Assembly (NCBI GenBank): GCA_000436075.1
Contig: FR884632.1
Location: 6,852-18,905, forward strand
From: Eggerthella sp. CAG:209
GTDB lineage: Bacteria; Actinomycetota; Coriobacteriia; Coriobacteriales; Eggerthellaceae
Direction: 5' to 3'
DNA: 12,054 nucleotides
Every line of letters begins with the position of its first letter. The first letter of the stretch is position 1. The position numbers and the translations under genes were made by a program. The notes below the pieces were generated by a model. It saw only the letters and a list, made by a program, of their open reading frames with translations, was not told where the DNA came from and ran no database searches. Positions 1 through 6,873 of the stretch are shown piece after piece.

Positions 1-21
1 CCTTCAACAACTCCAAGAGAG

Positions 22-345
22 CTAGACAAGAAGCAAAAGACCGAAAACCCCTACGCCTACGACGATGCACCATACCAACGATTTCGTCTTGATGGCAACG
101 GCGATAACAGCAGCAGCTGCAATAAGGGGAATCGCCGCCGGCCAGAAGCCCGCATCGAACATCCCTGGTGCAAGCAGGTCGTTAGAAATAAGGGCAGCGA
201 ATGCCGCTGGCGGGATGAAGGCAAGCGCCCGGGAAAGCCATCCTGGAAGATCCCTTCCGCGCAAGGCGAATACGGGAACAACGCGGCAAATGAGGATGGT
301 GGCCGCACAGGCAATGCCGATAAACGCAAACTCACTCCACGACAT
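22..345 (-). CDS. azlD: AzlD-family branched-chain amino-acid export subunit
   Basis: Small hydrophobic protein of about 107 residues with four likely membrane segments, the usual size and make-up of AzlD. AzlD works with AzlC in a membrane complex that exports branched-chain amino acids and toxic analogues (family knowledge). An early R-V-x-P motif sits in the first membrane segment, as in AzlD homologues. The start is ambiguous. A GTG at 349-351 directly abuts the AAGGGGG Shine-Dalgarno stretch, whereas the ATG at 343-345 (protein begins MSWSEF) lies six bases from it, so I chose the ATG. The gene overlaps the end of azlC by 14 bases, which implies translational coupling. Its TAG stop is at 22-24, and nothing can be said about what follows. 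Substrate is inferred from the family only. Confidence 0.88.
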   Translation of the reverse strand: MSWSEFAFIGIACAATILICRVVPVFALRGRDLPGWLSRALAFIPPAAFAALISNDLLAPGMFDAGFWPAAIPLIAAAAVIAVAIKTKSLVWCIVVGVGVFGLLLLV

Positions 346-1105
346 GGGCACCCCCCTTCCTGGAAACGATCATACCCGCAGCAACGCCGGCCAAGGCGCC
401 GATAAGAATAGCCGGACCCGATAAACCTACGCACTTGCACACAAACACGCCTAGCACCGCAATCAAAGCGGCAACAATATTGGGCTTTGTGGCTTTCTGG
501 GAAAACAAAAGGCACAGGAAGATGCTGGTCATGGCAAACGACGCCAAAGCCGTGGGCACCGTAAGAAGAGATCCAAGGACAACGCCAAGCGTGTTGGCAA
601 GAGCCCAAGTTGTCTCGCATAGGAGATTGACGGCTGTCGCTTGCGACACCCTCCATTCCCCCAAGCTGAAACGTCCCAAGTTCACTGCAAACGACTCATC
701 GGTCACCGTAGCGCCAAACAAGAAAGAAAGGGGCTTAGGGGTTTCGTGGCAAAAACGCGAAAGCGAAGCGCCATACAACAGCTGGCGTGTATTCACCAAC
801 GTGACTGAAGCGATGATAGCCAGCGCGGGCGACCCAGCAAGCCACATATTGGGAATCATGTATTGACCCGCACCCGAATAAAAGAGCATGGAAAGCAGGA
901 ACACCTGCAAAGGATCGAGTCCTATCTGCTGGGCAAGGATACCGCAAGGTATGCCCAAGAACACATATCCGATCATGACGGGAAATGCTGCATTAAGCGG
1001 CGCCTTGATACGCGCAAGTACGCCTTTGGGCTGTGAGGGATTATTGCTCTCGGAGGCAGTTCCGGGGGCTTGGCCTTCTTTATGTTTCGATTTCGTTTCG
1101 TCCAT
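332..1105 (-). CDS. azlC: AzlC-family branched-chain amino-acid permease
   Basis: Integral membrane protein of 257 residues, large subunit of the AzlCD branched-chain amino-acid exporter. Family signatures include A-F-P-V-M-I-G-Y near residue 40, then G-I-P-C-G-I-L, L-F-Y-S-G-A-G-Q-Y, the V-N-T-R-Q-L-L-Y-G-A-S-L segment and the T-D-E-S-F-A motif. A hydrophilic N-terminus of about 30 residues precedes the first membrane segment. The frame stays open upstream to 1417, but that extension crosses the dgt stop codon and its terminator and reads unlike any AzlC, so I start at the ATG at 1103-1105. No Shine-Dalgarno sequence precedes it. Instead an extended -10 box ends nine bases before the ATG, which suggests a leaderless mRNA. 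No linked AsnC/Lrp-type regulator is visible. Family call is firm; start is likely. Confidence 0.9.
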   Translation of the reverse strand: MDETKSKHKEGQAPGTASESNNPSQPKGVLARIKAPLNAAFPVMIGYVFLGIPCGILAQQIGLDPLQVFLLSMLFYSGAGQYMIPNMWLAGSPALAIIASVTLVNTRQLLYGASLSRFCHETPKPLSFLFGATVTDESFAVNLGRFSLGEWRVSQATAVNLLCETTWALANTLGVVLGSLLTVPTALASFAMTSIFLCLLFSQKATKPNIVAALIAVLGVFVCKCVGLSGPAILIGALAGVAAGMIVSRKGGAHVVE

Positions 1106-1114
1106 AGCCAAGAC

Positions 1115-1123
1115 AATATACCA
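1115..1123 (-). promoter_or_regulatory. Extended -10 promoter for azlCD, possibly leaderless
   Basis: On the minus strand TGGTATATT forms an extended -10 element (TG-n-TATATT). The hexamer ends nine bases before the azlC ATG, so transcription would start at or very near the start codon. No good -35 hexamer lies 16-18 bases upstream, which fits an extended -10 promoter. The adjoining 12 bases are repeated exactly at the putative der promoter. Predicted from sequence only. Confidence 0.5.
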
Positions 1124-1278
1124 CTCACAGGCAAGTCCCGCAGAAATAACCCGCTCATCGCGAATACTAAACGCTTGCGAAGCGAAACTCATCGCATTAT
1201 TCGAGCAAGTCCAACAGCAAAGAGAAAGATCTATCGTGATCGCATGCACGACAGCAACGCCCAAAACTAGCCCTTCGC

Positions 1279-1309
1279 ATCGAATAGAGTTCGAATCGAA
1301 CTCTTCGAT
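1279..1309. repeat. Large imperfect inverted repeat upstream of azlC
   Basis: The core AGAGTTCGA-A-TCGAACTCT (1286-1304) is a perfect dyad with nine-base arms and one central base. Beyond a two-base insertion (1284-1285) the symmetry continues as ATCGA (1279-1283) and TCGAT (1305-1309), giving 14-base arms in total. It lies about 175 bases upstream of azlC and just past the dgt terminator. It has no U-tract on either side, so an operator or RNA hairpin fits better than a second terminator. Function unknown. Confidence 0.6.
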
Positions 1310-1330
1310 ATGGCCCTGCGCGAAGCCCCC

Positions 1331-1361
1331 GAAAGAAAAACACTGCTCGTCTTGAGCAGCG
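1331..1361 (-). terminator. Rho-independent terminator after dgt
   Basis: Read on the minus strand, CGCTGCTC pairs with GAGCAGTG (eight pairs including one G-U) around a five-base loop, followed by TTTTTCTTTC. It begins six bases after the dgt stop codon. A run of A on the other side (GAAAAC) means it may also work weakly on the opposite strand. It ends the transcription unit before azlCD. Confidence 0.88.
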
Positions 1362-1367
1362 TTTTCG

Positions 1368-2408
1368 TCAGCGGAATGACTGAGGAACAAACATATTCTT
1401 GAAAAAGTTGGTGGCATAACGGTCCGTCATGCCAGCCACATGATCGGTTACGGCACGCAGCGGATCGCCATCAGAAATCGACCGCAACTCAGCAGGAACC
1501 TGATCGTAGTGGCGAACAAAGTAATCGAACAGGTCTTCCACCAAGTGTTTCGCTTTGCGAACCTCCTGCATTACTGGCTCTGCGGTATACACATTCTGGA
1601 AAAGAAACTCGCGCAGCTCCATCATGGCATCCCATACAGGCTGGCTCATCTGGATATCGTCCACATGAACGGAAGTCTCAATCATGTCGTGTACCAGAGT
1701 CTCGATACGCGCAGAATGATTTTCGCCAAGCACTCGATGGGTAGAAGCGGGCAGATCGGACTCCCGCAAAGAACCAGCGCGAATAGCGTCATCGATATCG
1801 TGGTTCACATATGCAATACGGTCAGCCGTGGCAACGATGCGGCCTTCCAACGTCTCTGCACGCTGAACTCCGGTATGGCACACAATGCCATCACGCACCT
1901 CGGCAGTAAGATTGAGCCCCTTGCCATCGTTTTCAATGATGTCGACCACACGCAGACTTTGAACATTGTGGCGATAGAGCGCCTGCCCTTCGGGCGAATC
2001 GGGGTCGATGCCCTTATGGCGCGCAAGACATGCCGCCAGCGCCTGTTCCCCCACGTGACCAAAGGGCGTATGGCCCAAATCATGACCAAGCGCTATTGCC
2101 TCAGCAAGGTCTTCGTTCAGCCCCAACGCACGAGCAATGGTGCGCGCAATCTGTGCAACCTCAAGCGTATGCGTGAGACGGGTACGGTAATGGTCGCCCA
2201 CAGGAGCTAGAAATACTTGCGTTTTATGGGAAAGACGGCGAAATGCCTTAGTATGCAAGATTTTGTCTCGATCTCGCTGATATTCGGTGCGATAGAGGTC
2301 AGGCTCGCACGAACGCGCCCTTCCTTCCGTTTCATCGGAAAACGCGGCATCCGAAGAGAAGCGCACGTGCTCCTGGTCAGCCTGTTCTTCTCTGGATACC
2401 AGCTTCAT
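1368..2408 (-). CDS. dgt: HD-domain dNTP triphosphohydrolase (dGTPase-like)
   Basis: Protein of 346 residues in the Dgt/dNTPase branch of the HD superfamily, which hydrolyses dNTPs to the deoxynucleoside and tripolyphosphate and helps set nucleotide pools. The metal-binding set is present: His80 in R-L-T-H-T-L-E-V-A, the His109-Asp110 pair in G-H-D-L-G-H-T-P-F-G-H, and Asp196 in A-D-R-I-A-Y-V-N-H-D. The family pattern Y-Q-R-D-R-D-K then K-A-F-R-R-L precedes them. The ATG at 2406-2408 was chosen because AAGGGG (2416-2421) lies seven bases upstream and the ATG is two bases after the zinc-ribbon gene's stop. The frame extends to 2453 but that would overlap the neighbour. Length fits the shorter, non-proteobacterial Dgt type; exact nucleotide preference cannot be read from sequence. 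A strong terminator follows. Confidence 0.94.
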   Translation of the reverse strand: MKLVSREEQADQEHVRFSSDAAFSDETEGRARSCEPDLYRTEYQRDRDKILHTKAFRRLSHKTQVFLAPVGDHYRTRLTHTLEVAQIARTIARALGLNEDLAEAIALGHDLGHTPFGHVGEQALAACLARHKGIDPDSPEGQALYRHNVQSLRVVDIIENDGKGLNLTAEVRDGIVCHTGVQRAETLEGRIVATADRIAYVNHDIDDAIRAGSLRESDLPASTHRVLGENHSARIETLVHDMIETSVHVDDIQMSQPVWDAMMELREFLFQNVYTAEPVMQEVRKAKHLVEDLFDYFVRHYDQVPAELRSISDGDPLRAVTDHVAGMTDRYATNFFKNMFVPQSFR

Positions 2409-2410
2409 GG

Positions 2411-3136
2411 TTATTCCCCTTCGACAATAAGAAGACGACGGCACACTGGGCACGTTGCCAAGGGGGCCTGGGAGCGAATCTTGCTCATGCGGCTTGAATC
2501 AAACGTGTTGCGACATGCGCTGCAGGCGCCTTCGTGCACTTCCGACAACGCAACGCCACCACATGCACTACGGGTTTTCTCATATACCTTCAGCAATTCC
2601 CCATCAACCTGCTCAGCCAGGGAAACACGCGCTTTTTCGCCTTCTTCGATGGCAGCACGGAGGGATCCACCCACCTTCTGGAACGAAGCGATAAGATCCC
2701 GCTCCTTGGCATCAAGATCGGCGAGGGCCTGCATGATCTGCTTCATGACGGGATTGATCTTGTCCACTTCCTCTTCCACGCGGGAGAGCTCAAGTGATAC
2801 CTTTTCGCGGCGCTTGCGCACGCCATCAAGATCACGTGTATGGGCCGTCACAGCACGATAATCGCCCTGCACCTGCGAAAGCGTTTCGGTGATTTCATCT
2901 TGCTTTGCAGAAAGAAGCTCATCTTCCTGCACGAATGCGGCAAGCTTTCCTTCGGCTTCATCGAGCATGTCCTGAACCTGGACTTTGCGCTTGAGCACCT
3001 CGTCTTTCTTGGCGCGTACCTCAAGGATAGCTTTCCTGTGGGGAAGCTCTTTGAACTCCTTTTTGGCCGAAACAACCTTTCGATCCACCTCCTGCAACTT
3101 ACGGAGGGTTACGATGTCGTGTTCGGTAGCGTACAT
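2411..3136 (-). CDS. Coiled-coil protein with C-terminal C4 zinc ribbon
   Basis: Protein of 241 residues. Residues about 10-180 are charged, heptad-rich coiled coil. The C-terminus carries two Cys-x2-Cys pairs, Cys205/Cys208 (C-S-A-C) and Cys229/Cys232 (C-P-V-C), forming the C4 zinc ribbon typical of this family (zf-RING_7 type). The best-studied relative of this architecture is Helicobacter HP0958, a protein- and RNA-binding factor; applying that role here would be speculation. The gene sits between a NIF3-like gene and dgt, a neighbour set common in Gram-positive bacteria and actinomycetes. The ATG at 3134-3136 has a modest purine-rich GAAAGG upstream. The preceding gap is 43 bases and shows no clear promoter, so it is probably co-transcribed with its neighbours. 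It probably acts in the cytoplasm as a nucleic-acid- or protein-binding scaffold; the molecular function is not established. Confidence 0.88.
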   Translation of the reverse strand: MYATEHDIVTLRKLQEVDRKVVSAKKEFKELPHRKAILEVRAKKDEVLKRKVQVQDMLDEAEGKLAAFVQEDELLSAKQDEITETLSQVQGDYRAVTAHTRDLDGVRKRREKVSLELSRVEEEVDKINPVMKQIMQALADLDAKERDLIASFQKVGGSLRAAIEEGEKARVSLAEQVDGELLKVYEKTRSACGGVALSEVHEGACSACRNTFDSSRMSKIRSQAPLATCPVCRRLLIVEGE

Positions 3137-3179
3137 GGGCGTACAGCCTTTCTTCTGGACTTGCTTGACTGATTATCAA

Positions 3180-4061
3180 TTACCGCCTGGACGATTCAGG
3201 CGTATACCAATTGTTGCTCTGGTCGATCATGGTAATGCAAGATTCGGCCACACCTGCTTCGGCAGCATAGGCTGCAAGCAATGCGCACAACGGAAACTCG
3301 GACACATCGTGACCAAGCTCGATTATCGCCAAGCCCGACAGCGCTGCGTCCAATGCTTCATGATACTTTATCTCGCCGCAAATAAGGCAACCAATGCCCT
3401 GGTCGAGACACATACGGGCAAAGGAACCCGCCGAACCACCGCTGGTAACGATCCGCGAAAGCTGCTTGTCGGGAGACCCCCACACGCGCGGATAGGTGCC
3501 AAACACACTTACGCAACGGGCGCTCAGATGACGCAACGTCAAAGGCTCCTCCCCTGAAGAGGGAGCGCAAATACGCCCAAATCCTTTGTTGGCAGCGTCA
3601 GGCAGGGGATCAAGCACGCCAAGTGGCGTCAAGCGCAAAAGCACCGGCAACGCATCGAGACCAGCCGTTGATACATCAAGGGCAGTATGGAACGAGAGAA
3701 CGCTGACACCCAGCTCGCAGGCGCGGCGCACCACGGCACCAGGAGCATGGCCCATTGCCGCTTGTGGCATAAATGCGTCGGGCGCGTCAATGAATACAGG
3801 GTGATGGGTCAATAGCACATTCGCACCATGCGCATGAGCCTCTTCCACGGCATGAATGGTGGGGTCGAGGGCGACTGCCACCCCCCGCACGGTATCCATG
3901 GGATTACCCACCAACATTCCCGTCCTATCCCAAGAGCAAGCATCCGAGGCGGGCATCTTACGCAAAAGCTCGCGCTCTAGCTCGCCTACCACCATCATCC
4001 GTTCGTTTGAGGCCAAATTGCCCGCATCGGTTTTTTTGAGTGAAACTACTTCCTCGGTCAC
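3180..4061 (-). CDS. NIF3-like dinuclear metal centre protein (YbgI/YqfO family)
   Basis: Protein of about 293 residues from the NIF3/DUF34 family, which binds two metal ions; its role is still debated, with GTP cyclohydrolase-type and metal-insertion roles proposed for relatives. Family marks are W-D-R-T-G-M-L-V-G near residue 45, the H-H-P pair (His86-His87) in L-L-T-H-H-P-V-F, the F-H-T-A-L-D segment (His125, Asp129) and the C-terminal E-L-G-H-D-V-S-E (His251, Glu255). Length matches the short form without the PII-like insert. Start: ATG at 4068-4070 abuts AAGGAG (4071-4076) with no spacer, while the in-frame GTG at 4059-4061 sits nine bases away, so I chose the GTG; the ATG would add three residues. 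It follows the PHP gene by 25 bases and is probably co-transcribed with it. Confidence 0.9.
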   Translation of the reverse strand: MTEEVVSLKKTDAGNLASNERMMVVGELERELLRKMPASDACSWDRTGMLVGNPMDTVRGVAVALDPTIHAVEEAHAHGANVLLTHHPVFIDAPDAFMPQAAMGHAPGAVVRRACELGVSVLSFHTALDVSTAGLDALPVLLRLTPLGVLDPLPDAANKGFGRICAPSSGEEPLTLRHLSARCVSVFGTYPRVWGSPDKQLSRIVTSGGSAGSFARMCLDQGIGCLICGEIKYHEALDAALSGLAIIELGHDVSEFPLCALLAAYAAEAGVAESCITMIDQSNNWYTPESSRR

Positions 4062-4070
4062 AGTAAACAT

Positions 4071-4076
4071 CTCCTT
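4071..4076 (-). promoter_or_regulatory. Shine-Dalgarno site that favours the GTG start of the NIF3-like gene
   Basis: AAGGAG on the minus strand directly touches the ATG at 4068-4070. The next in-frame start, GTG at 4059-4061, is nine bases downstream, a normal distance for initiation. This argues for GTG as the real start. Confidence 0.6.
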
Positions 4077-4086
4077 GCTGCGTTGG

Positions 4087-4896
4087 CTAGCCCAGGACAA
4101 TGGTTCGACGATCGCCACCGGGAACCACCACGGTTACCTCACGGTACCCCGCTTCGTACATCCAACGATACCCCGCTTCAATGCCCCTATCCACATCGGT
4201 TACCGTATGGGCATCTGTACCCAATGTGCAGGGCACGCCAGCACGGCAAAATTCACGCAGAAGCCCTTGGCTGGGAAACATTTCCTTGCAGGCATAGGTA
4301 AGCCCAGAAGTGTTCACTTCGATCATTCGGCCAGCCTCACTTGCTGCCTGCGCTGCCTGCTTGTACAAGTCGATTGGGTCAAACGAGGCCCTACGACCAA
4401 ATTTCTTTACAAGATCCGGATGAGCCATAACGGTAAAGGGCGCCTTGGAAACAACCGCTTCGCACCATACCTCGAAATATCGACGCCAGATATAGTCGGG
4501 GCCCACCTCATCCCAATAGCCACGTTGAGCGGGATCGTCAAAAGGCCACAGATCGAGAAAATGAACCGAACCCAACACGATATCAAACCGGTCGAATTCA
4601 TCGGGGGCAAACGCACGATCCTCGCCTTGCCCGAGCCAGTCGAGCTCACATCCCACCAGCACTTCCATGTCAGGGTACTTCGCGCGCTGCGCTAAAATCC
4701 GCTCAAAGTACTCTGGCAGCCTATCTGCGTGCATGGAAACATAGTCACGCGGGTCAACCTGTGGTGTAAGCGGGTAGTGCTCGGTAACAGCGATATTCGT
4801 AATTCCCACCCTATGGGCACGGGCGACAAGCTCCTCGATGGGCGCATGACCGTGATTCGTCATATCAGTGTGGGTGTGTTGAGTTACTAATTCCAT
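4087..4896 (-). CDS. PHP-domain phosphoesterase, histidinol-phosphatase-like
   Basis: Protein of 269 residues covering one PHP domain. All metal-site motifs are visible: H-T-H (His7, His9) plus His16, E-H (39-40) in V-T-E-H-Y, Glu84 in G-C-E-L-D, His112 in G-S-V-H-F, His159 in M-A-H-P-D, and G-T-D-A-H (Asp228, His230). The G-S-V-H-F-L-D and H-P-D-L-V-K-K-F segments resemble the HisJ/HisK histidinol-phosphatases, which dephosphorylate histidinol phosphate in histidine synthesis. No other his gene is nearby, so a different phosphate ester is possible. The ATG at 4894-4896 lies seven bases from AGGAG (4904-4908). An upstream in-frame ATG at 4900-4902 is only one base from it and less likely. The family is certain; the substrate is inferred. 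Confidence 0.88.
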   Translation of the reverse strand: MELVTQHTHTDMTNHGHAPIEELVARAHRVGITNIAVTEHYPLTPQVDPRDYVSMHADRLPEYFERILAQRAKYPDMEVLVGCELDWLGQGEDRAFAPDEFDRFDIVLGSVHFLDLWPFDDPAQRGYWDEVGPDYIWRRYFEVWCEAVVSKAPFTVMAHPDLVKKFGRRASFDPIDLYKQAAQAASEAGRMIEVNTSGLTYACKEMFPSQGLLREFCRAGVPCTLGTDAHTVTDVDRGIEAGYRWMYEAGYREVTVVVPGGDRRTIVLG

Positions 4897-4903
4897 GTGC
4901 ATT

Positions 4904-4908
4904 CTCCT
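4904..4908 (-). promoter_or_regulatory. Shine-Dalgarno site deciding the PHP gene start
   Basis: AGGAG on the minus strand is one base from the ATG at 4900-4902 but seven bases from the in-frame ATG at 4894-4896. Normal spacing favours the second ATG and a protein two residues shorter. Confidence 0.6.
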
Positions 4909-4919
4909 GCAACAATGAA

Positions 4920-4941
4920 GAGGGCACCCATTGGCGCCCTC
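4920..4941. terminator. Hairpin between cysteine desulfurase and PHP genes, possible terminator
   Basis: GAGGGCACC and GGCGCCCTC form nine-base arms around a four-base loop. The single mismatch is a G-U wobble in the minus-strand RNA and A-C in the plus-strand RNA. Minus-strand transcripts have only a weak U-tract after it (TTCATTGTTG), while the plus-strand side has the better one (GTTTCTTTT). It may terminate or attenuate the rpe-desulfurase message, protect its 3' end, or stop antisense transcription. Confidence 0.5.
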
Positions 4942-4968
4942 GTTTCTTTTCGTCCTTATTGTATCGAC

Positions 4969-6156
4969 CTAGCCAACCACATCGTTAAACGCTTCGATGA
5001 ATGCACCAAGCTCTTCTGCCGTGGTGGTGTTGCCCAAGGAAACGCGAAGCGATCCCAACGCATCATCACGGCTAACGCCGATTGCCTTGAGGACATGCGA
5101 GGGATTAAGAGAATGGGACGAGCAAGCCGAACCGCCCGATACGCAGAACCCACGCCTATCAAGTTGCAGGATAAGCGTCTCGCTTTCCATGCCCCTAACA
5201 AGCACATTTACCACATGAGGGGCAAACGCCGTAGTGCCTGGCTCCACCGAAACAGCAGCCTTCACCTTGGGATTTTCAAGAAGGCGTGCATAACATTCGT
5301 CGCGCAAGGCACGCAGGCGCTGTGCGTTTTTGTCGAGATTCGCAAGCGCGGCACGCGCGGCAGCGGAGAACCCGACTGCCCCCATAACGTTCTGAGTGCC
5401 GCTTCGGCGCCCCGACTCCTGGCCACCGCCCACAATCTGAGCCGTAAATGGGGTACGCACCTTAACGTACAAGGCGCCCATGCCCTTCGGTCCCCCGATT
5501 TTATGCGACGAGACGGAGAGGGCATCAACGCCCCATTCCTTCACCGAAACAGGGATTTTGCCGAATGCCTGGGTTGCATCCACATGGAAAAGTGCTCCCG
5601 CCTTGTGCGCAACTGCGGCAAGGGCGGGGATATCCATAACGCTACCAACCTCGTTGTTGACTGCCATAATGGATACGAGCAAAACCCTATCGGTAAGAAC
5701 TTCCTCCAAAGCATCAGGCGTGATGTGACCTGAGGAATCGGGTTCAACATACGTTACCTGAGCGCCCCAATGCCCCAGCGTTTCTGCCGCTTTAAGGACG
5801 GCATCGTGCTCAATGGATGAAACCACGATTTGGGGAACGCATTCATGATCGCCCTCTTGCTCGGCGCGGGCCATCGCAGCATCAACGATGCCAAACAATG
5901 CGGCATTATCGGCCTCGGTAGCGCCAGAAGTGAACGTCATCTCATCGGGACGCGCCTTGATAGATCGCGCTATATCTTCGCGCGCCTGTTCGAGTGCGCG
6001 AAACGCCGTACGGCCAACCTCGTAGAGGGAATTGGCGTTGCCATTGCCCGCAACAAGCCCATCGATTCCCGCTTGAAGATACGGAGCCATAGCGTCAGCG
6101 GCCTCTTTGCAAAGCGGCGCTGTTGCCGCCCAGTCCAAATAAACAGGTTTGTCCAT
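4969..6156 (-). CDS. Cysteine desulfurase, class V aminotransferase fold (NifS/IscS group)
   Basis: PLP enzyme of 395 residues that takes sulfur from L-cysteine, leaving alanine and an enzyme persulfide for iron-sulfur cluster or thio-cofactor synthesis. Visible marks: N-terminal Y-L-D-W-A-A-T-A-P, S-G-A-T-E-A-D-N at 77-84, His117 in S-S-I-E-H-D-A-V, N-N-E-V-G at 167-171, Asp193 in H-V-D-A-T-Q, the PLP lysine Lys219 in S-S-H-K-I-G-G-P-K-G, and the persulfide Cys345 in G-G-S-A-C-S-S-H. These place it with NifS/IscS rather than SufS. The frame extends to 6264, but the ATG at 6154-6156 overlaps the rpe TAA stop by one base and has GGAGG (6164-6168) seven bases upstream. No IscU-type scaffold or tRNA thiolase is in view, so its acceptor is unknown. 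Confidence 0.95.
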   Translation of the reverse strand: MDKPVYLDWAATAPLCKEAADAMAPYLQAGIDGLVAGNGNANSLYEVGRTAFRALEQAREDIARSIKARPDEMTFTSGATEADNAALFGIVDAAMARAEQEGDHECVPQIVVSSIEHDAVLKAAETLGHWGAQVTYVEPDSSGHITPDALEEVLTDRVLLVSIMAVNNEVGSVMDIPALAAVAHKAGALFHVDATQAFGKIPVSVKEWGVDALSVSSHKIGGPKGMGALYVKVRTPFTAQIVGGGQESGRRSGTQNVMGAVGFSAAARAALANLDKNAQRLRALRDECYARLLENPKVKAAVSVEPGTTAFAPHVVNVLVRGMESETLILQLDRRGFCVSGGSACSSHSLNPSHVLKAIGVSRDDALGSLRVSLGNTTTAEELGAFIEAFNDVVG

Positions 6157-6839
6157 TAGCGAACCTCCGCCCCAGCATTGCGCAAAATGCCAATGGCCGC
6201 TTCGGGGTCTTCCGCTTTGAATACGCCAGAACCGGCAACCAACACATCTGCACCCTGGGCGCATACCAAGCCTGCCGTACGCCCAGCGCTTATTCCGCCA
6301 TCGACCTCGATAAGAAGATCGGGATTCAAGCGCTTTGCCATTTCAGCCACTTTGCCTACACGATCTTCGCTGCCTTCAATATATGATTGGCCGGAAAAGC
6401 CTGGGAACACGCTCATAACCAGAACCATATCCACCTCAGCAATATAAGGCTCCAGCTCCTCGACAGGATAATCGGGTTTCAGGGTTAATGCCGGATGCAC
6501 ACCAGCCTCACGAGTCCGCTGAATGAACTCGCGCAGCTCGCCTTCCCCATGAAGCGCTTCCATATGAACCGAAACCCAATCGGCCCCAGCCTTTAAATAC
6601 CAATCGAGCTGCTCGAGAGGATTGGAAATCATGAGATGCACATCAAGCGGGATATCGGTGATCTTCTTCAATTGCGAAACGAAGGGGACGCCCAATGTGA
6701 GATTCGGCACGAAATGCCCATCCATCACATCAACGTGGATGAAATCCGTACCACCACGTTCAAGCATGCGGATATCACGCTCAAAATTCATGAAGTCCGC
6801 AGACAAAATAGAGGGGGAGATTTTGATGTCACCGAACAC
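6156..6839 (-). CDS. rpe: Ribulose-phosphate 3-epimerase
   Basis: Protein of 227 residues, a standard length for Rpe, which interconverts ribulose 5-phosphate and xylulose 5-phosphate in the pentose phosphate pathway. The TIM-barrel signatures are complete: I-S-P-S-I-L-S-A-D-F at the start, H-V-D-V-M-D-G-H-F-V-P-N around residues 35-46 (metal-binding His35, catalytic Asp37), D-V-H-L-M-I (His68), V-F-P-G-F-S-G-Q, the catalytic D-G-G-I-S and the phosphate-binding G-S-G-V-F. The start codon is GTG at 6837-6839, with AAAGGGG five bases upstream; no better ATG exists. Its TAA stop overlaps the desulfurase ATG by one base, so the two are translationally coupled. A possible -10 box lies in the preceding gap. 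Confidence 0.97.
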   Translation of the reverse strand: MFGDIKISPSILSADFMNFERDIRMLERGGTDFIHVDVMDGHFVPNLTLGVPFVSQLKKITDIPLDVHLMISNPLEQLDWYLKAGADWVSVHMEALHGEGELREFIQRTREAGVHPALTLKPDYPVEELEPYIAEVDMVLVMSVFPGFSGQSYIEGSEDRVGKVAEMAKRLNPDLLIEVDGGISAGRTAGLVCAQGADVLVAGSGVFKAEDPEAAIGILRNAGAEVR

Positions 6840-6873
6840 GGCAACCCCTTTCCTTGAAAGTAACTTGCTGCCT

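Noticed and set aside
1286..1304. LexA/SOS box
   Set aside because: The half-sites are in the opposite arrangement (GTTCGA then TCGAAC) to the actinobacterial/Gram-positive SOS box, and the spacing is wrong.
1106..1367. T-box or other amino-acid riboswitch upstream of azlC
   Set aside because: I looked for the T-box antiterminator core and for a terminator next to azlC and found neither. The only strong terminator belongs to dgt.
1106..1417. N-terminal extension of AzlC up to 1417
   Set aside because: It would read through the dgt terminator and overlap the dgt stop codon, has no ribosome-binding site, and its residues do not resemble AzlC.
1440..2210. Long plus-strand open frame antisense to dgt (and similar ones at 57-656, 3856-4695, 4897-5733, 7035-7820 and 9325-10113)
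   Set aside because: Each lies opposite a gene with clear family motifs. Their translations are low-complexity in style, rich in Arg, His, Ser and Thr, with no recognisable domain, as expected from codon bias on the coding strand.
6157..6264. Upstream extension of the cysteine desulfurase to 6264
   Set aside because: It would lie inside rpe, and GGAGG with correct spacing marks the ATG at 6154-6156, after which the family N-terminus begins immediately.
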